64,000 nt of DNA, from NCBI GenBank assembly GCA_964019165.1, contig OZ025268.1:9137517-9201516 (forward strand), written 5' to 3'. Source of the DNA: Mastigias papua (taxonomy: Eukaryota > Cnidaria > Scyphozoa > Rhizostomeae > Mastigiidae). The number at the start of each line of letters is the position of its first letter. The stretch's first letter is position 1. Positions 52,217 to 63,593 of the stretch are shown one piece after another. Made by a program: the position numbers and the translations under genes. The notes under the pieces are model-generated. The model ran no database searches, was not told where the DNA came from, and worked only from the letters and a program-made list of their open reading frames with translations.

Positions 52217-55156
52217 CTTGAAAATGTGAGTTTGAAAAAATATAAGCAAACATTTGCACATGAAAAATTTTGATCAATTCATATTTTGCCTACAGAATGA
52301 ATGACCAAACCCATGCACCCAATATGATGGCGATATTCCTAGCTCAATAAAAACACCTCTATGTTTTTTGTAGTCGAATCTAAGGGAACACATCGCTTGC
52401 TCTAATCACAAATTACAGCTCTACCCAACCACTTTTCCTTTAATCTATCTCGGGTAAACTGGCTGCTCCTTGTTTCATTGCCTACCAATTAAGTACAAAT
52501 ACAGACGGGCTGCAGAGTGGCAATGAGACAAAGCACTGTCTTGTATTAAAAAGAAAGTGTTGCCGTACTCCTGCAGTTATTTCCAACCGGAGAGACTCAG
52601 CGATATAGTGAAAATTCAACAACCCTAATTGAATATAACAAAATGGAAGTACGCTGGGTGCTGTTATAGTATGTCCAAAGACGACTAAGGGTCATGGCAA
52701 ACTAATATGGATACCTTCATAAAGTGATAACGGACGATCAGGTGTCCTGCAACCATGCTTGCCATAATCCAAGCACCACTCGCCAAACTGAAAAGTCAAA
52801 TATGAAAGTTAACTAGATACGATTATCGATGACGTGCGTTGTAATAGCTGCACTTGAGATACTACATATCAAATTAAAAATCTCTCAGAGTTCCTACGTA
52901 GCGGCTAGAATATCTGAAACAACACGATGAAACTCTCGTCTCAATATTATGTTATAGCATGCTGCAACATTTCCAGATAGCTGCAGAACTAGGATACACC
53001 AGCTGCAAAAAATTAGATGATACCGAAAATTCCCAAAATCTAAAAACATTGAACTTGATCTCCCTTATCTTTATCTCCTTCTCTGCTTAACCTTTCTCCC
53101 TATTCCTTTTTGGGGGGACTTTACTAAAAGGTTCAAGGCTTTTCCCCGATAAAAAGAATCCAAAAAATAATAGATATGGCCGGCTGAAACGGTAATAGTT
53201 GAAATATTATTGATTGAAAAAAGAATATCACTCAAAAGACTCTCATGACTATCATACATCGATTTCGCTGAAGAGGTAGTCACATTCTCTTTCAATACAA
53301 TTTCTGCAAGAATATAATTTATAAGAATATCAAGGCTCAAAATCGCTGAAATCTAAGATTAATTTAAGAATACTGCAAGGCTGGAGATGCATAGGTATTG
53401 TGCTTATTTGAGCTTTCTTTAGAAAAGAAAACGAGTGTTAACTGGGAGTTATTATGCTATGATGAGGCTCAGCAAATCTTTGAGGAGATTCAGTTACACA
53501 CATTTTATCATAAGTATATAGTCTATACGAGTATTAATGCTTAAAATCATTAACAAGTAAGAATATTTTAATAACATTCTCGGGCTCAAAAGTCACAAAA
53601 TTTTAAGGATATTAAGGCTCAACAAAAAATCAGGCATTCCAATACAAAAACTGTGTATTGAGCATGTCAAATGTAAGGGGAATGTACTCGTGCTTGGGTA
53701 AGAAATTCTCGCCTGGTAATTATGTAAGAATGAAAACAGAACTCATTCTTCTATGAAATGTGCAGAATAAAATAAAATATAGTGGAATTTCGATACAAAG
53801 AGCTCTGAAAGGAGCCAATAGTTCGTTAAATCGTGAGTTCGCTAAACCGGAAGAAAAGTTTTTCCTTAGGAATTTTCGTATTAGGCACCTAAAATCCCTT
53901 CCCTTGCCTTGCATATACAATCATCAACTTCTGTACAGGTTGTAATCTGAACTAACTAGGTAAATTAAAAAATTACTACTGAAAAATGACAACTTTTGTC
54001 TCCACACTTTATGCTCCTCTTAGAATTTGGGAGCAAAGAAGTTTGTTCTATTTTTCTGTGCTTTGGTACTGTTCACTGAAATTTCATTAAGCCATGAAGT
54101 GTCTACCCTGCAAATGCTTTATCTTTATTTTCAGCATCATAGAAACTGCATGTTTGCAAAATTCCAAAAGAATATCTGAAAAAATGTGTTTAATGAAAAC
54201 TGACTTGTTTTAGCCTAGGCCATTCTTTAAGCAGATAGGCAAACCACCCTGTGGTGGCATTCTGAAAAGCGAATAATTGGAATTGAGCCGATAATGATCT
54301 CCCACCAAAATTGACGGATGAACACGACACCTAAATACTGTGAAATCTCTCTAAAGCGGACACCATTCGTTCCGAATAATAGCGTCCGCTGTATGAAAGT
54401 ATCCGCTTTACTAGGACGTTTGAATACGAGGCCGTTCTGTTCCTAGACTTACTGTTCGTTTTATAGAGGTGTCCACTTTATAGTGTGTCCATCTTATAGA
54501 GATCCCACTGCAAGTCCAGACTACAGGTGAAAAATTTACCGAAAATTCGTTATAACAAGGGTAATCGTGGTGAAGAACCTCAAATTTGGTTCGTAATAAC
54601 GAGAGCTCGTTATATCCGGTGTTTGTTGCACCAAGAGAACTTATAGGGAGTTTGTCAAGCAGATTCCAAGGGACCTGACATTTTGTTCGCTATATAGGCA
54701 GGTTCATTATATCCGGGGTTCGCTACATGGAGATTCCACTGTACTTTAATAATGAGAAGCCTTATTACAAAAAATATGATTTATGGCCTTACCTTTAGTC
54801 CACGATAAAGGTACTTTTCATTTTTGGTTAAATTGTACATCGTAAGAAAGGAATAGCCATTCCCAGCAACCCCATGACATATACCGTAGCCTTTCTGCAA
54901 CAGGCCTCGTTCCCAAATGACATCGCAGCATTTTTCAGCCGCTTCCAAGTAGCTTGATTCTTCAAACAACTACATATGATAAAAAGGCATTATAGGCCTC
55001 ATGTAACAAGGAAGATACTACTTTAAGAAATACTAGTGAAAGTCATTAATAGCCTAACCAATTTATTACCGAAATGACTGACCAACTGAAAGATTGATTG
55101 GTGAAAGAAAAAATATATTGAACAAGAGACAGACAATGAAGGATTGATTGGTGAAA

Positions 55157-55203
<47 letters not shown>

Positions 55204-58200
55204 TACAGACAGAGAGACAGACAGAGAGAAAGACAGACAGACAGACAGACAGACAGACATGCATGCATACATACATACATACATACATACATACATACAT
55301 ACATACATACATACATACATACATACATACATACATACAGTAAGCGAGGCAAATAGAAAGCAAGACAGAAAGAAAGACTGTTTGGCCCATTGAAACAGAC
55401 TGGCTAGCAAACTAACCGACAGACCGGCAGATTGGCAAGCAGGCAGGCAAGGAAGCAGGCAGGCAGGCAGGGAAGCAGGAAAGCAGGCAGAGAAGTAGGA
55501 AGGCATGTATGGAGACAGACTGGGACAAAAACTAGCTGATATAATGGTCAACAACTGGCTGATAGAGTGGTTAACTGACCGATAGTATGACTGAGTAACT
55601 TACTTAATCGCAATGAAAGAGTTCATTCATTGAATCAACCATTCATTCGTGCCATTATTCAATCACTTATTAGATTACTATATTGAATGATTAATTTACC
55701 AATTCGTGACAATCTCCCACCACATTCCTACATTTCTTCAATAAACAATTCTCAATATTCGTTCACTTGGAAATTTTTCAGGCTTTTGAAAATGTCGTGA
55801 GATAGTCTGGGTTTGCAAAAAGAAATACCTGATATGCTCTTGTTAGAGTATCAACAGCACCAGGGGAGCCATGACACCATTGCACCAGTCTATCAGTCTT
55901 GTTTCCAACTGAAGATGGGAAATTACCAGATGGAAATCTCATCGACAGTAACACATCAATGCACTCTTTAATAACGGGAAGAGCGTTCTGTATTACTGGT
56001 AATCTGACTACATCAGGCTGGAAAACAGAATAGACAACAACGTACAAAAAGATGATAAAAAGAGAATTGTATCTTAAAATGAAATATGGATGAAATAATG
56101 AAATGATTAACGATTAACCTACTTGAAGAAGAGTAAAGAATATGCCAAAATATCCATGTGCCGCACCAACGTACTCTTTATCGTGCCAAATATATTTCAA
56201 AGGAATTCTGGAGCGGTCTCTTCTTGCAAGCTTATATCCAGACTCAAGTATTGCACTGCATACCTGTTCAATAGAAAGCGATTGAGGATTGGACACTAAA
56301 ATCTCACATAAGAGGGTATACTGTACATTAAGTAGAAAATATCAATGGTAAACTCCCGTTTCATTAGATACCATCTCGCAATGATAATGAAAATTAAATT
56401 AATGGTTGATAAAAAAGCATGCAAATAAATATTAGATGGGTGTAAGAGTGTGATACTCCCCAATATTTATGTAATGGGAAAATCTGAGGACTGTCCATAA
56501 TTTAAGGCTGGTTGGAGAAATCTAGGTCAATCGGAAAATTTGAATCATTTATGAAATATTTGAGTTTCAGTCTACTAATATTTTTGAAGCACCAACTAAC
56601 AGTCTTTATGCTCGATCTTCTAAATTTAAGAAAGGTACAAACTTTAATATACCATTGGACAATTGGAAGGAATTCTCAAAACAGAAATTATTTGCGAGAC
56701 AATTTGCAACGCTCTGGTAGTAAATGTTGATTAGTGCTTCGATCTTCAAACAAAACGATTATTGACCTTTGCTAGTAAAATATTTTGAACTATTCATCCC
56801 CACCCCTACGTCAAAAAATATCTGTCAATTTATATACCTGAAAAACAGGAAGTAACAATTTGATTGCCAGTGTCAGCATGTCTATGAAAACTTATAGCAT
56901 GCTGTGCTTTCATTATGCAAATAAAGAGAAGTTGCAGAGTGCAGATAACGAACATATGAGATGGTCTTCAGCTAAATACAGAAGAAGCTTTAAACCTTGT
57001 ACAATGTAGCAATACAGTTTCAATCTCGAAATTTCTATGCAATACTGGTAAAGAGGGATTCACTGCTATGTAATCAGCATAATGCTGTTAATTCCAACAA
57101 TCTTCAAGTCACTAGCAGTCGGGGATGTACCACATACATACACAGTGAACATTCCTCTGTTTCGAAATCTTGAATATCCGTTACGGTCAACTGTTTAGTA
57201 TGTTTGGATTTTCCTATCGAAGTGACTAACCTTTTCAAGTACAGCATCAGAAACTGAAAGCTCCCCGCAATACTTTCGAACAAGCAGCAACGAGTGTAAA
57301 TAGCCAGATCTGCCGTAAAGCATTTCGTCGGGTAGGCTATCATCATTGCAACACCTATCAAGCATTGATGTCAGAGTCCTAAGGTATTTTGTGACCCGTC
57401 GGGAATCACCTTTTCTGCTGGCAATTATGGCTCCCAAAGCCAGTGCTCCTTCAAAAGAGGTAGATATCTGTATACATTAAGTATTCAGTAGAAAATAGAG
57501 ATCCATGGAAAATTTGATCGCTTCTCTAACACAGGTAAGTAAAATCCAGCCGGAAACTCTAGACGACAACGTATGACGCGTCTGCATATTTTGCAATCTA
57601 TTTTTGCGCTGTATCTACAACTTCAATTGTCGATTAATATTTTCTTGTTGGTTCACTTGCAAGATTCGTTCACAGTGTCCGATTTTTGAATCTGATGAAA
57701 AAGAAAATGTAAACAGACTATGATTCTCATCGTCGTCCTTGTTCTTCAATTTACTATCAGGCTGCGTTTTCCAAAGCATGTGGCAATGTAATGGAAGTAA
57801 CTAAATAAAACAAATATAGTTTCCACCAGAGTGAATCTTCTATCTCCAAGGGGTGCAAAAACTTACAGGGAACTTCAAATAGCCGGATGTCAATAAGCAA
57901 AATGATCAACTCTGGGTCCACTGTCTCAATAAACACGAAGGCAATAGATGTATACCACGATTAGTTGTAGTGAAGAAGAATCGTAAATTGTAATGATCAA
58001 GAATCATTTAAGAACATTTACTATTAAGAATTAACATTTACCAACATTATTTATTCAATCATTTTTACTTTTTCTCATTATATGCTAATATGACGAAAAC
58101 GATTGTTACTAATAGTAAAAACTTGATCACTGACATTCCACAACACACTTAAAAATATTCATTACTGTAATCTTTCCATTGCGAATTTCCTGGCTTGGAT

Positions 58201-61200
58201 GCTTCGCACTATGCAGTTAATTTATACATTAACACTAGAGACTATGGCTTTCACAACCTACATAAACTTTAAGATGAAATTTAAGTCATAGCAAGTATCC
58301 AATGTAACCATGTATTCTATTAGAGCAAAAGCCATACTAATCTTGAACATTGTAAGAACTAGATAAATGGAAGTAATGTAAGTGTCCATGCCTTTAGGCA
58401 GTGATATTCTGATACATATTCTGGAGCACTTTATAGTTTATTCTTATACAATGTTCCTTGTTAACTGTTAAGCCTCGAGGTTGCAATGTACACGCATTTT
58501 TTTATAAGAAACAGGTTATAAGAAACGGTAGGATCAATTTTTCGAATGTTAAGAAGCAACCCTACCAAAATTGAATACAGCCAAGAAACTTTTACAAATA
58601 CATCCAATGAGAGTCTTGAATCTGTTAGGGAGGATAGCAACTTTGTCTCAGCTGAGAGGCTGTTCCATAATTTTGCACCTCTGTACGAGAACGATATTTC
58701 CCCGTTTGAGGTATTTTGCTGTGAGTGGAGTGGTGAGAATTTCTGGAAAACATTGCTTGCAAGTTGAGTGGAGCAAAGTTGTTGAGAGACTATATAAACC
58801 ATCGTTTATCATTCTTCGAACTAGTACATTAAATTAGTTTATCTTTGAATGTGAGTCAATTGTCTACTTTACCTTGGAAGCACGTTTAAAAAATTCATTA
58901 CCTAAGACCTGTAAGAAACATGTCAGAAACTTTTGATAGCAAAATAGCCAGAAAATTTAAGAAACTGCATACCAGCACCGGATCTTAGTCTGTTATAAAA
59001 CATAAGTGTATTCTGATGCTCCTCAAGGTGTTGTCTTGCAGTTATGTGTCGCCATTGTACATTTTTAGAATGATGTAAAAAAAGATCTGACAAACGTATT
59101 TCATTCCTTGGAGACCTGAGCAAGCTGTAAAATCTGAAGTTTGGGGCCCTCCCTTACCCAAACATGCATGAAGGACGCTGCATATATACGAAACAATTCG
59201 ATACTAATCTCTATTGACCATAATACGGAAGGAATATGTCACTGACACATACCTGCATCTCCACAAAGGAAGCTTATTCTCTTTCCCCTAGTTGATTCCT
59301 TTGATGAATCCAAAATTAGATTTACTGCTTTTGTTAGTTCATCGTTGAGGTCTCCTTCTTTGTAAATTGTATCAATGAGCCTTAAAAATAGGAATGCTAT
59401 TCCTAGAAATAGAAAGTAAAAGAAATAAACGTCATTCAAGTCTTTTCCAAATATCAGCAACATGATATGCGAAATTTCCATGTAGATCAAAACTCAATGT
59501 TGCGACAATAAGATGCAAAGACCTGCCACGTTCTCAATGCCTTACTGCATTCTACTTTTTCTTTGATCTTATCAATAGCCAAAATCCCAGGAGCATTAAA
59601 CAAAAAAGTTGAGTCTTCTACTACTTACGAATAGTTCACTTCAAAGTTCATACCAGAAAACGAATGAAACAAGAATTGTGGCAATCTGTCAACTCATTTT
59701 CGAGGTGGTATTGCTAGTTATATAAATTAACACATATCACTGGCTTTATCATTTAATACACATCTCTTCTCTCGATCAAAGCCATTGAGCGAAATGCTGC
59801 ACAAGAGCTAACTTATAGGATTTGGTAGAAATCTGCAAACTACTGCATAGCCATAACAAAACTTATTAACATATTCTGCTAATTGATGAATATCAAATTC
59901 TCGGGATACCAGAAACTTCAACAGTGTATATATAATGTAGTTTAAAAATGTAATCAGACTGATACATTACTTTGTATTCGACAGTAATTCGACAGTTTAT
60001 AGATACTATGATGACAATGGGGGTCAAGTCATTTTGGAATTCAACTGAAATGGAATGGAGTTACTTTTAGGAACGGCTATGAGTATAGAAGGCTGTCGAT
60101 TGTAATTTGTGAATACATAAGAAACCTTGGTTCAATCATTTACAAACATTCGAAAGAAACTTTCGATTTAGAGCAGTGTGCATTCAGAGTTGAATCATTG
60201 AAAATGGTATATTCACCCTATCTAGCAAAATTGACAGATTAGCTCAAATACACGCAGCAACACTCTAAAATTATAGAACTCTCAACATAACAAAAGTTTC
60301 TGCTAGATTATAGCATACGCATAATGACTTAGGTATGCCTCGGCGATACTACACTTGCTGTTTGTACACATGTAAAGGGATTGGCAGAAGTAAATATACG
60401 TAAACACCCATCACAACGCACACAACTGTTGCCATTATGAAGTCATAGAAGCTGCTGAGACAGACATGTCCTACTCATGAAAAATACATTAGAGAAAATA
60501 ATGGTCCATTTATGACAAAGATTTTGTGGAATGTTATCATGCTACGTTAGAATTTACACAAATGCTTCAACCAATTTGGTTATGCTGATAAACCGTTAAG
60601 CTTTTATTTTCAAACTAGGTGCAAACAATTCCCGGAACTATCCTTAACAAGTATGGTTAATTTCGTGAAGAGATTGATCTCCTCTGTGCAAAGATCCTTT
60701 CGATTTTTAATAAAGGATAAATCATTGTACTTCCTCCTATTTCTTAGATATTTTCTAAACAATGCATGAGCTAAACATCGCTTTGTAGCTGGCTTTCAAC
60801 AAGACTTCCCTTTCGGATTTAGAACGGGGAATAACACACAGCATACACTTACAGAATTAATCGATAGGTTCCGAAAGAACTTGGAAGGAATGGGCACAAC
60901 GGATAATGTCGATTGATTTTTCACAATTACTTCATAGCCTAGATCATTGGGTAGTTCGGTAGTTGGACATGTGATCTGGCAGGCGCCTTTGGACCATTAT
61001 GCTGCCATTTTGTTCTGAGAAGTGTCAGACGAAGAAGCTTTCAGTAAACATTGGTCATGCCTGTTTTTTTCAAAGCAATTTTTGTCACAAGTGCTTCATT
61101 GCCTAGACCATTCTATTACAAATAAATAGTTTACTCCTTTGTCATATTATCAAGTACTATTAGATTTTTCTAGTATTACTAAAGTACTTCACGATCTGTT

Positions 61201-63593
61201 CGCAGTATACAAATAAAAATTGCTTTGAAGAAAACAAACATGACCAAAAGTTTGCTGAAAGCCTCTTTGGCTGACTCTCCTCAGAGTATACAACGGCAAC
61301 ATAATGGTCCCAATGCGCCTGTCAAATTACATGTTCAGTTGTGAATCGATTGCATCAATCATGAACAGGCAAACATAATTAGCCTTGCTATGAAACAGTC
61401 AATATTGTAATCTACAGGAATTTTATTGTCAAAGGAAGCATGACCGTCTAATTTTCTAATGTACGGTGATCTGCTTGAAAAATCAGGATTTAAAAGCACG
61501 TGGTTTTATCAATATAAACAAATATATTACATGAATGCAAGAGCGGTTAATGAAGGGAGTTATAATTGTGAATGAATTACTATTGTCAAAAATTTGACTC
61601 AGTTATAAAATGTTCAGATACATGAGGATAAATGTCCCTTGGTAACACTTGGTGATCGATAGTTATAAATGTATCTAGAACAATGGGAACTTGTTTGGCA
61701 GAGGGAAAGCAAGAAAAAAGTGTTGCATTCACACTTTGGAAAAGACTCAGAGTAGTAAACCATCTTCGTTCTTTCATAGAATGCTTACCAGTTGCTTATA
61801 GAAATGGTCGTAGTGTTAGAGTTTGTGAATACATATCAGGTGGGGTTGATGAACTCATGCTTTGATCCCCTAACAAGATGCTTCTATAACTAACAACGGT
61901 AAAAATTTGGAAGTGATGTCAATTGAATGTTCTAGACTTAAAGTGATCTGATCCCCGAATTAATGCCACAAGTTTCTCCCTTTTGTAATAACCACTATAG
62001 TCCCAGAAATAATATTATTGAATTTCTACAAAAAAAAGTAAACGATTTCAAATGGGATGGAAACTATACGTGTCAGAGGGACACAATTATGGCAGACACT
62101 TCCTGCTTATATAAAAAACACTATTTCCAAGAAAGACTTGGAAACAAACATTAGAAATTGGATTCCTTATGATAGCAAATGCGTCTGTGCCGATCCTGTA
62201 TACCTTCATAGGGTTTTTTTATAACTTACGTCTTTTAAATCTGCTTGAAATCTTATAAAAGATACTTGTAACCCTAATCTTCTACATAAGTATTCGGTTT
62301 ATTAGTTTTAACAGTTGGTTTAGATTAACTTCAATATATTTTATAGTATATAGCTACGCTAGCATCAACGTTAAATAAACTGGATAAATTATATTATTAT
62401 ATATCATATTATTGGCTCAAAATCTAACCATTTATTTCTGATTTGGATGATTCACAACGGAAGTAGCAGAAAGAAACTGATATTCATAAATGAACACTAC
62501 CAATCACTTACAAAGGCATCCAATCTAACACACGACATCTGATAGCTCAATGGGTCGCATGTTCGAATTCCATTCGGGCCAGTCTATTCCTCGCACTTTC
62601 ATTGTAAAATTTTTCCAAAATCCAATTGTCATTCCAAGCTAGTTTTATATCACTTCAAAACGGCTAGATCCGTATTCTTACGTGAAAATAACATGTAGCT
62701 GCCCTTGGCAACTCAATATTCAAATGCAAACTTCAAATACGATATCACTATTCAAAAACCCCCAACAATTTGAAAGAATTGGAGTTCCTATCTCATTGGT
62801 CAATAACTCAGAGGATTCCTCTTACTGGGAAGGTACTAACAGCCAATCAAAATTTGTCCGCTATTCACCCAAAAACATGATGCCGTTAACACACGAATAG
62901 GTCCCCCCATTGAGAAAGCCCCTCTTGAGTAACCCCTAGGCTAGAACCCCAGATTGTAAATAAGACGCCCTTGAATATGCGACAAAAAGAACGGGGGAAA
63001 CCTGCTGCTACCAAAAATCAAAAGCACTATAAACGGAATCTATTCTGTTCTGCTATTAGAACAGCAGTTTCGACATCATAACAAAAACTTATAATCTTGC
63101 ATTATCTGAAGAAAAAAGGAAAGACCAGGTTACAAATAAGGAGTTAGCTAAAATGCATATTGCAGATTAAGCTTATGTCTGCGTGAGATTGGATTTTTCC
63201 GCATATTAGATAATGTAAATAAACAAATAATCTACCCAAAATACCTGTAAATCGTTTAGCCCATTCTCAATTACCACATTTGAAATCATTGTCTTACACT
63301 ATTTCCAACAGTCGATGACTTTGTATCAGGAACAGCGCCAGTCTGTTTCGAGACATGTCCTTTTTCCATTCAAGCACAAAAATTGCTTTACTTCAAACAT
63401 AGAAGTCTAGTTCTTCCTACTGTTTCGTGTAAAATCTCTATTTCTGGTAAAATATGATGAACTAGATACCTGTATTGCCCGTATAAACTGACGTGTCACT
63501 TTCACTTGAACATAGGCGAGGAATATGATGCAACAGTAGTTCAACTTTCTGCTTGATCCATACATTTGCTTTTTGGACGAATTCAGTGGAGAG
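52137..63593 (-). CDS. LANCL: LanC-like protein (LANCL), eight coding exons, 5' end outside window
   Basis: Eight minus-strand exons join in phase into 1152 bases, 383 residues plus stop. Only the first coding exon (about 20-30 residues, expected above 64000) is missing; human LANCL1 has 399 residues. The LanC alpha/alpha barrel motifs occur in order: YTGNTGIAFLFLRL, SFLCGDAGALALGAI, LPDEMLYGRSGYLHSL, EYVGAAHGYFGIFFTLLQ, FPSGNFPSS, VQWCHGSPGA, GYGICHGVAGNGYSFL and HGCRTPDRPLSLYEG. The three zinc ligands of the family, Cys in WCHG and Cys-His in GxCHG, are present. LANCL proteins are cytosolic or membrane-associated, bind zinc and glutathione, and in mammals add glutathione to dehydroamino acids in damaged proteins. 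I cannot tell LANCL1, 2 or 3 apart here. The introns carry LINE and transposon remnants, but the coding frame is undamaged. Confidence 0.95.
52217..52714 (-). other. LANCL intron, 498 bases
   Basis: Phase 1 intron. Nothing recognised inside. Confidence 0.85.
52715..52787 (-). CDS. LANCL: LANCL exon with CRTPD motif
   Basis: A 73-base exon. Acceptor TTTGACTTTTCAG, donor GAAG then GTATCC. FGEWCLDYGKHGCRTPDRPL plus SLYE, the family stretch AEWCLEYGEHGCRTPD-xP-SLFE. Confidence 0.95.
53322..53650 (+). repeat. Dispersed repeat family, copy 3
   Basis: AAGGCTCAAAATCGCTGAAA, CTTATTTGAGCTTTCTTTAG, GCTATGATGAGGCTCAGCAA and TATAGTCTATACGAGTATTA parallel 18885-19300. Confidence 0.65.
53778..53860. mobile_element. 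Possible pogo/Tigger-like end
   Basis: ATAGTGGAATTTCGATACAAAG followed by GTTCGTTAAATCG and GTTCGCTAAACCGG resembles the CAGTGGAAxCTCxxTATAACG end of pogo/Tigger elements. Only one end is recognisable. Confidence 0.4.
54338..54512. mobile_element. Tigger-like MITE 1
   Basis: Left end CTGTGAAATCTCTCTAAAGC and right end TCTTATAGAGATCCCACTGCA are imperfect inverted copies. AAGCGGACACC and GTGTCCACTTTATA words lie inside. About 175 bases, no coding content. Confidence 0.6.
54539..54741. mobile_element. Tigger-like MITE 2
   Basis: AATTCGTTATAACAAGGGTA at the left and GGTTCGCTACATGGAGATTC then CACTG at the right, with several TTCGTTATA-type words. The right end reads CAGTGGAATCTCCATGTAGC on the other strand, the pogo/Tigger end type. 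The left end is partly lost. Confidence 0.55.
54793..54969 (-). CDS. LANCL: LANCL exon with CHG zinc ligands
   Basis: Acceptor ATCATATGTAG, donor AAG then GTAAGG. 59 residues with KCCDVIWERGLLQKGYGICH then GVAGNGYSFLTMYNLT. The Cys-His of GYGICHG are the second and third zinc ligands. Confidence 0.96.
55155..55340. repeat. ACAG / CATA compound microsatellite
   Basis: About 23 GACA-type tetranucleotides followed by about 18 CATA units, with a transition at ACATGCATGC near 55258. Open frames on both strands are artefacts. Confidence 0.97.
55435..55500. repeat. GGCA-rich degenerate repeat
   Basis: GCAGGCAGGCAAGGAAGCAG-type units continue the tetranucleotide rhythm for about 65 bases. Confidence 0.7.
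55829..56017 (-). CDS. LANCL: LANCL exon with WCHG zinc ligand
   Basis: Acceptor ATTCTGTTTTCCAG, donor CAG then GTATTT. 63 residues: LPVIKECIDVLLSMRFPSGN, FPSSVGNKTDRLVQWCHGSP, GAVDTLTRAYQ. The Cys in WCHG is the first zinc ligand. Confidence 0.96.
56123..56263 (-). CDS. LANCL: LANCL exon with GAAHG motif
   Basis: Acceptor CTTTCTATTGAACAG, donor CAA then GTAGGT. 47 residues: VCSAILESGYKLARRDRSRI then PLKYIWHDKEYVGAAHGYFG and IFFTLLQ. It matches the YYVGAAHGLAGIYYYLMQ barrel segment of LANCL. The intron before the next exon (56018-56122) is only 105 bases. Confidence 0.96.
56264..57230 (-). other. LANCL intron, 967 bases
   Basis: Phase 0. Nothing recognised inside. Confidence 0.85.
57231..57448 (-). 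CDS. LANCL: LANCL exon with LYGRSGYL motif
   Basis: Acceptor ACCTCTTTTGAAG then GAGCACTGG, donor AAG then GTTAGT. 72 residues, (G)ALALGAIIASRKGDSRRV, SLPDEMLYGRSGYLHSLLLV and VSDAVLEK. PDEMLYGRSGYL is the family PNEMLYGRxGYI. Confidence 0.95.
57449..59252 (-). other. LANCL intron, 1.8 kb
   Basis: Phase 1 intron with a LINE remnant at 58461-58802. Nothing else recognised. Confidence 0.85.
58461..58802 (-). pseudogene. LINE reverse transcriptase C-terminal remnant
   Basis: SNGEISFSYRGAKLWNSLSA followed by ETKLLSSLTDSRLSLDVF is the conserved tail of Jockey/CR1-like reverse transcriptases (SFSYRGAKLWNSLPxxIK...S-xFK). The upstream RT core is missing. Confidence 0.6.
59253..59402 (-). CDS. LANCL: LANCL exon with CGDAG motif
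   Basis: Acceptor ACTTTCTATTTCTAG, donor GCAG then GTATGT. 49 codons plus split Gly codons at both ends: IAFLFLRLIDTIYKEGDLND, ELTKAVNLILDSSKESTRGK, RISFLCGDA. It parallels GWAGIAVLYLxL and SITFLCGDAG of LANCL1. Confidence 0.95.
60791..60917 (+). pseudogene. Reverse transcriptase fragment
   Basis: The plus-strand frame QQDFPFGFRTGNNTQHTLTE then LIDRFRKNLEGM matches the FGFRxGxSTxHALxxLxD motif of Jockey/CR1-type RT (fingers/palm). It ends in TGA at 60915-60917 with no continuation. Confidence 0.55.
60962..61340. mobile_element. Long foldback element
   Basis: Arm 60962-61083 is repeated in inverse at 61215-61340. Matching pairs include CAGGCGC...GGACCATTATG against CATAATGGTCC...GCGCCTG, TCAGTAAACATTGGTCATG against CATGACCAAAAGTTTGCTGA, and TTCAAAGCAATTTTT against AAAAATTGCTTTGAA. 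Arms about 120 bases, spacer about 130. Partial copies lie at 11655-11710 and 25180-25265. Confidence 0.85.
62535..62605 (+). repeat. tRNA-derived SINE head, copy 2
   Basis: GATAGCTCAATGGGTCGCATG (A-box region) and GTTCGAATTCCATTCGGG (B-box region) are tRNA-like, followed by TATTCCTCGCACTTTCATTG. The copy at 25625-25690 has the same order and tail. Confidence 0.55.
63470..63593 (-). CDS. LANCL: LANCL exon, first one inside the window
   Basis: Acceptor TTTTGCTTCAG then CTCTCC, donor ACAG then GTATCT. 41 codons plus one base: LSTEFVQKANVWIKQKVELL then LHHIPRLCSSESDTSVYTGN T. It corresponds to the LTPEFxQRLxxxIRELLxxM...TGYTG segment of LANCL1. No Met is near its start, so the start codon must be in an exon further up. 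Confidence 0.92.

Larger units (their letters stand above)
52788..54792 (-). other. LANCL intron with transposon remnants
   Basis: 2 kb, phase 0. Holds a dispersed repeat copy (53322-53650) and pogo/Tigger-like pieces (53778-53860 and 54338-54741). Confidence 0.85.
54970..55828 (-). other. LANCL intron with GACA and CATA repeats
   Basis: Phase 0 intron of 859 bases; its repeats are listed separately. Confidence 0.88.
59403..63469 (-). other. LANCL intron, 4.1 kb
   Basis: Phase 1 intron with an RT fragment (60791-60917), a long foldback (60962-61340) and a SINE head (62535-62605). Other open frames (61586-62154) have no recognisable content. Confidence 0.85.

Noticed and set aside
55023..55554. 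Long Cys-Leu-Ser-Val and Met-Tyr-Val-Cys frames on the minus strand
   Set aside because: Translations of the ACAG/CATA microsatellite.
62535..62605. A functional tRNA gene
   Set aside because: A-box and B-box words are present, but no cloverleaf with acceptor stem pairing can be drawn; a SINE head fits better.
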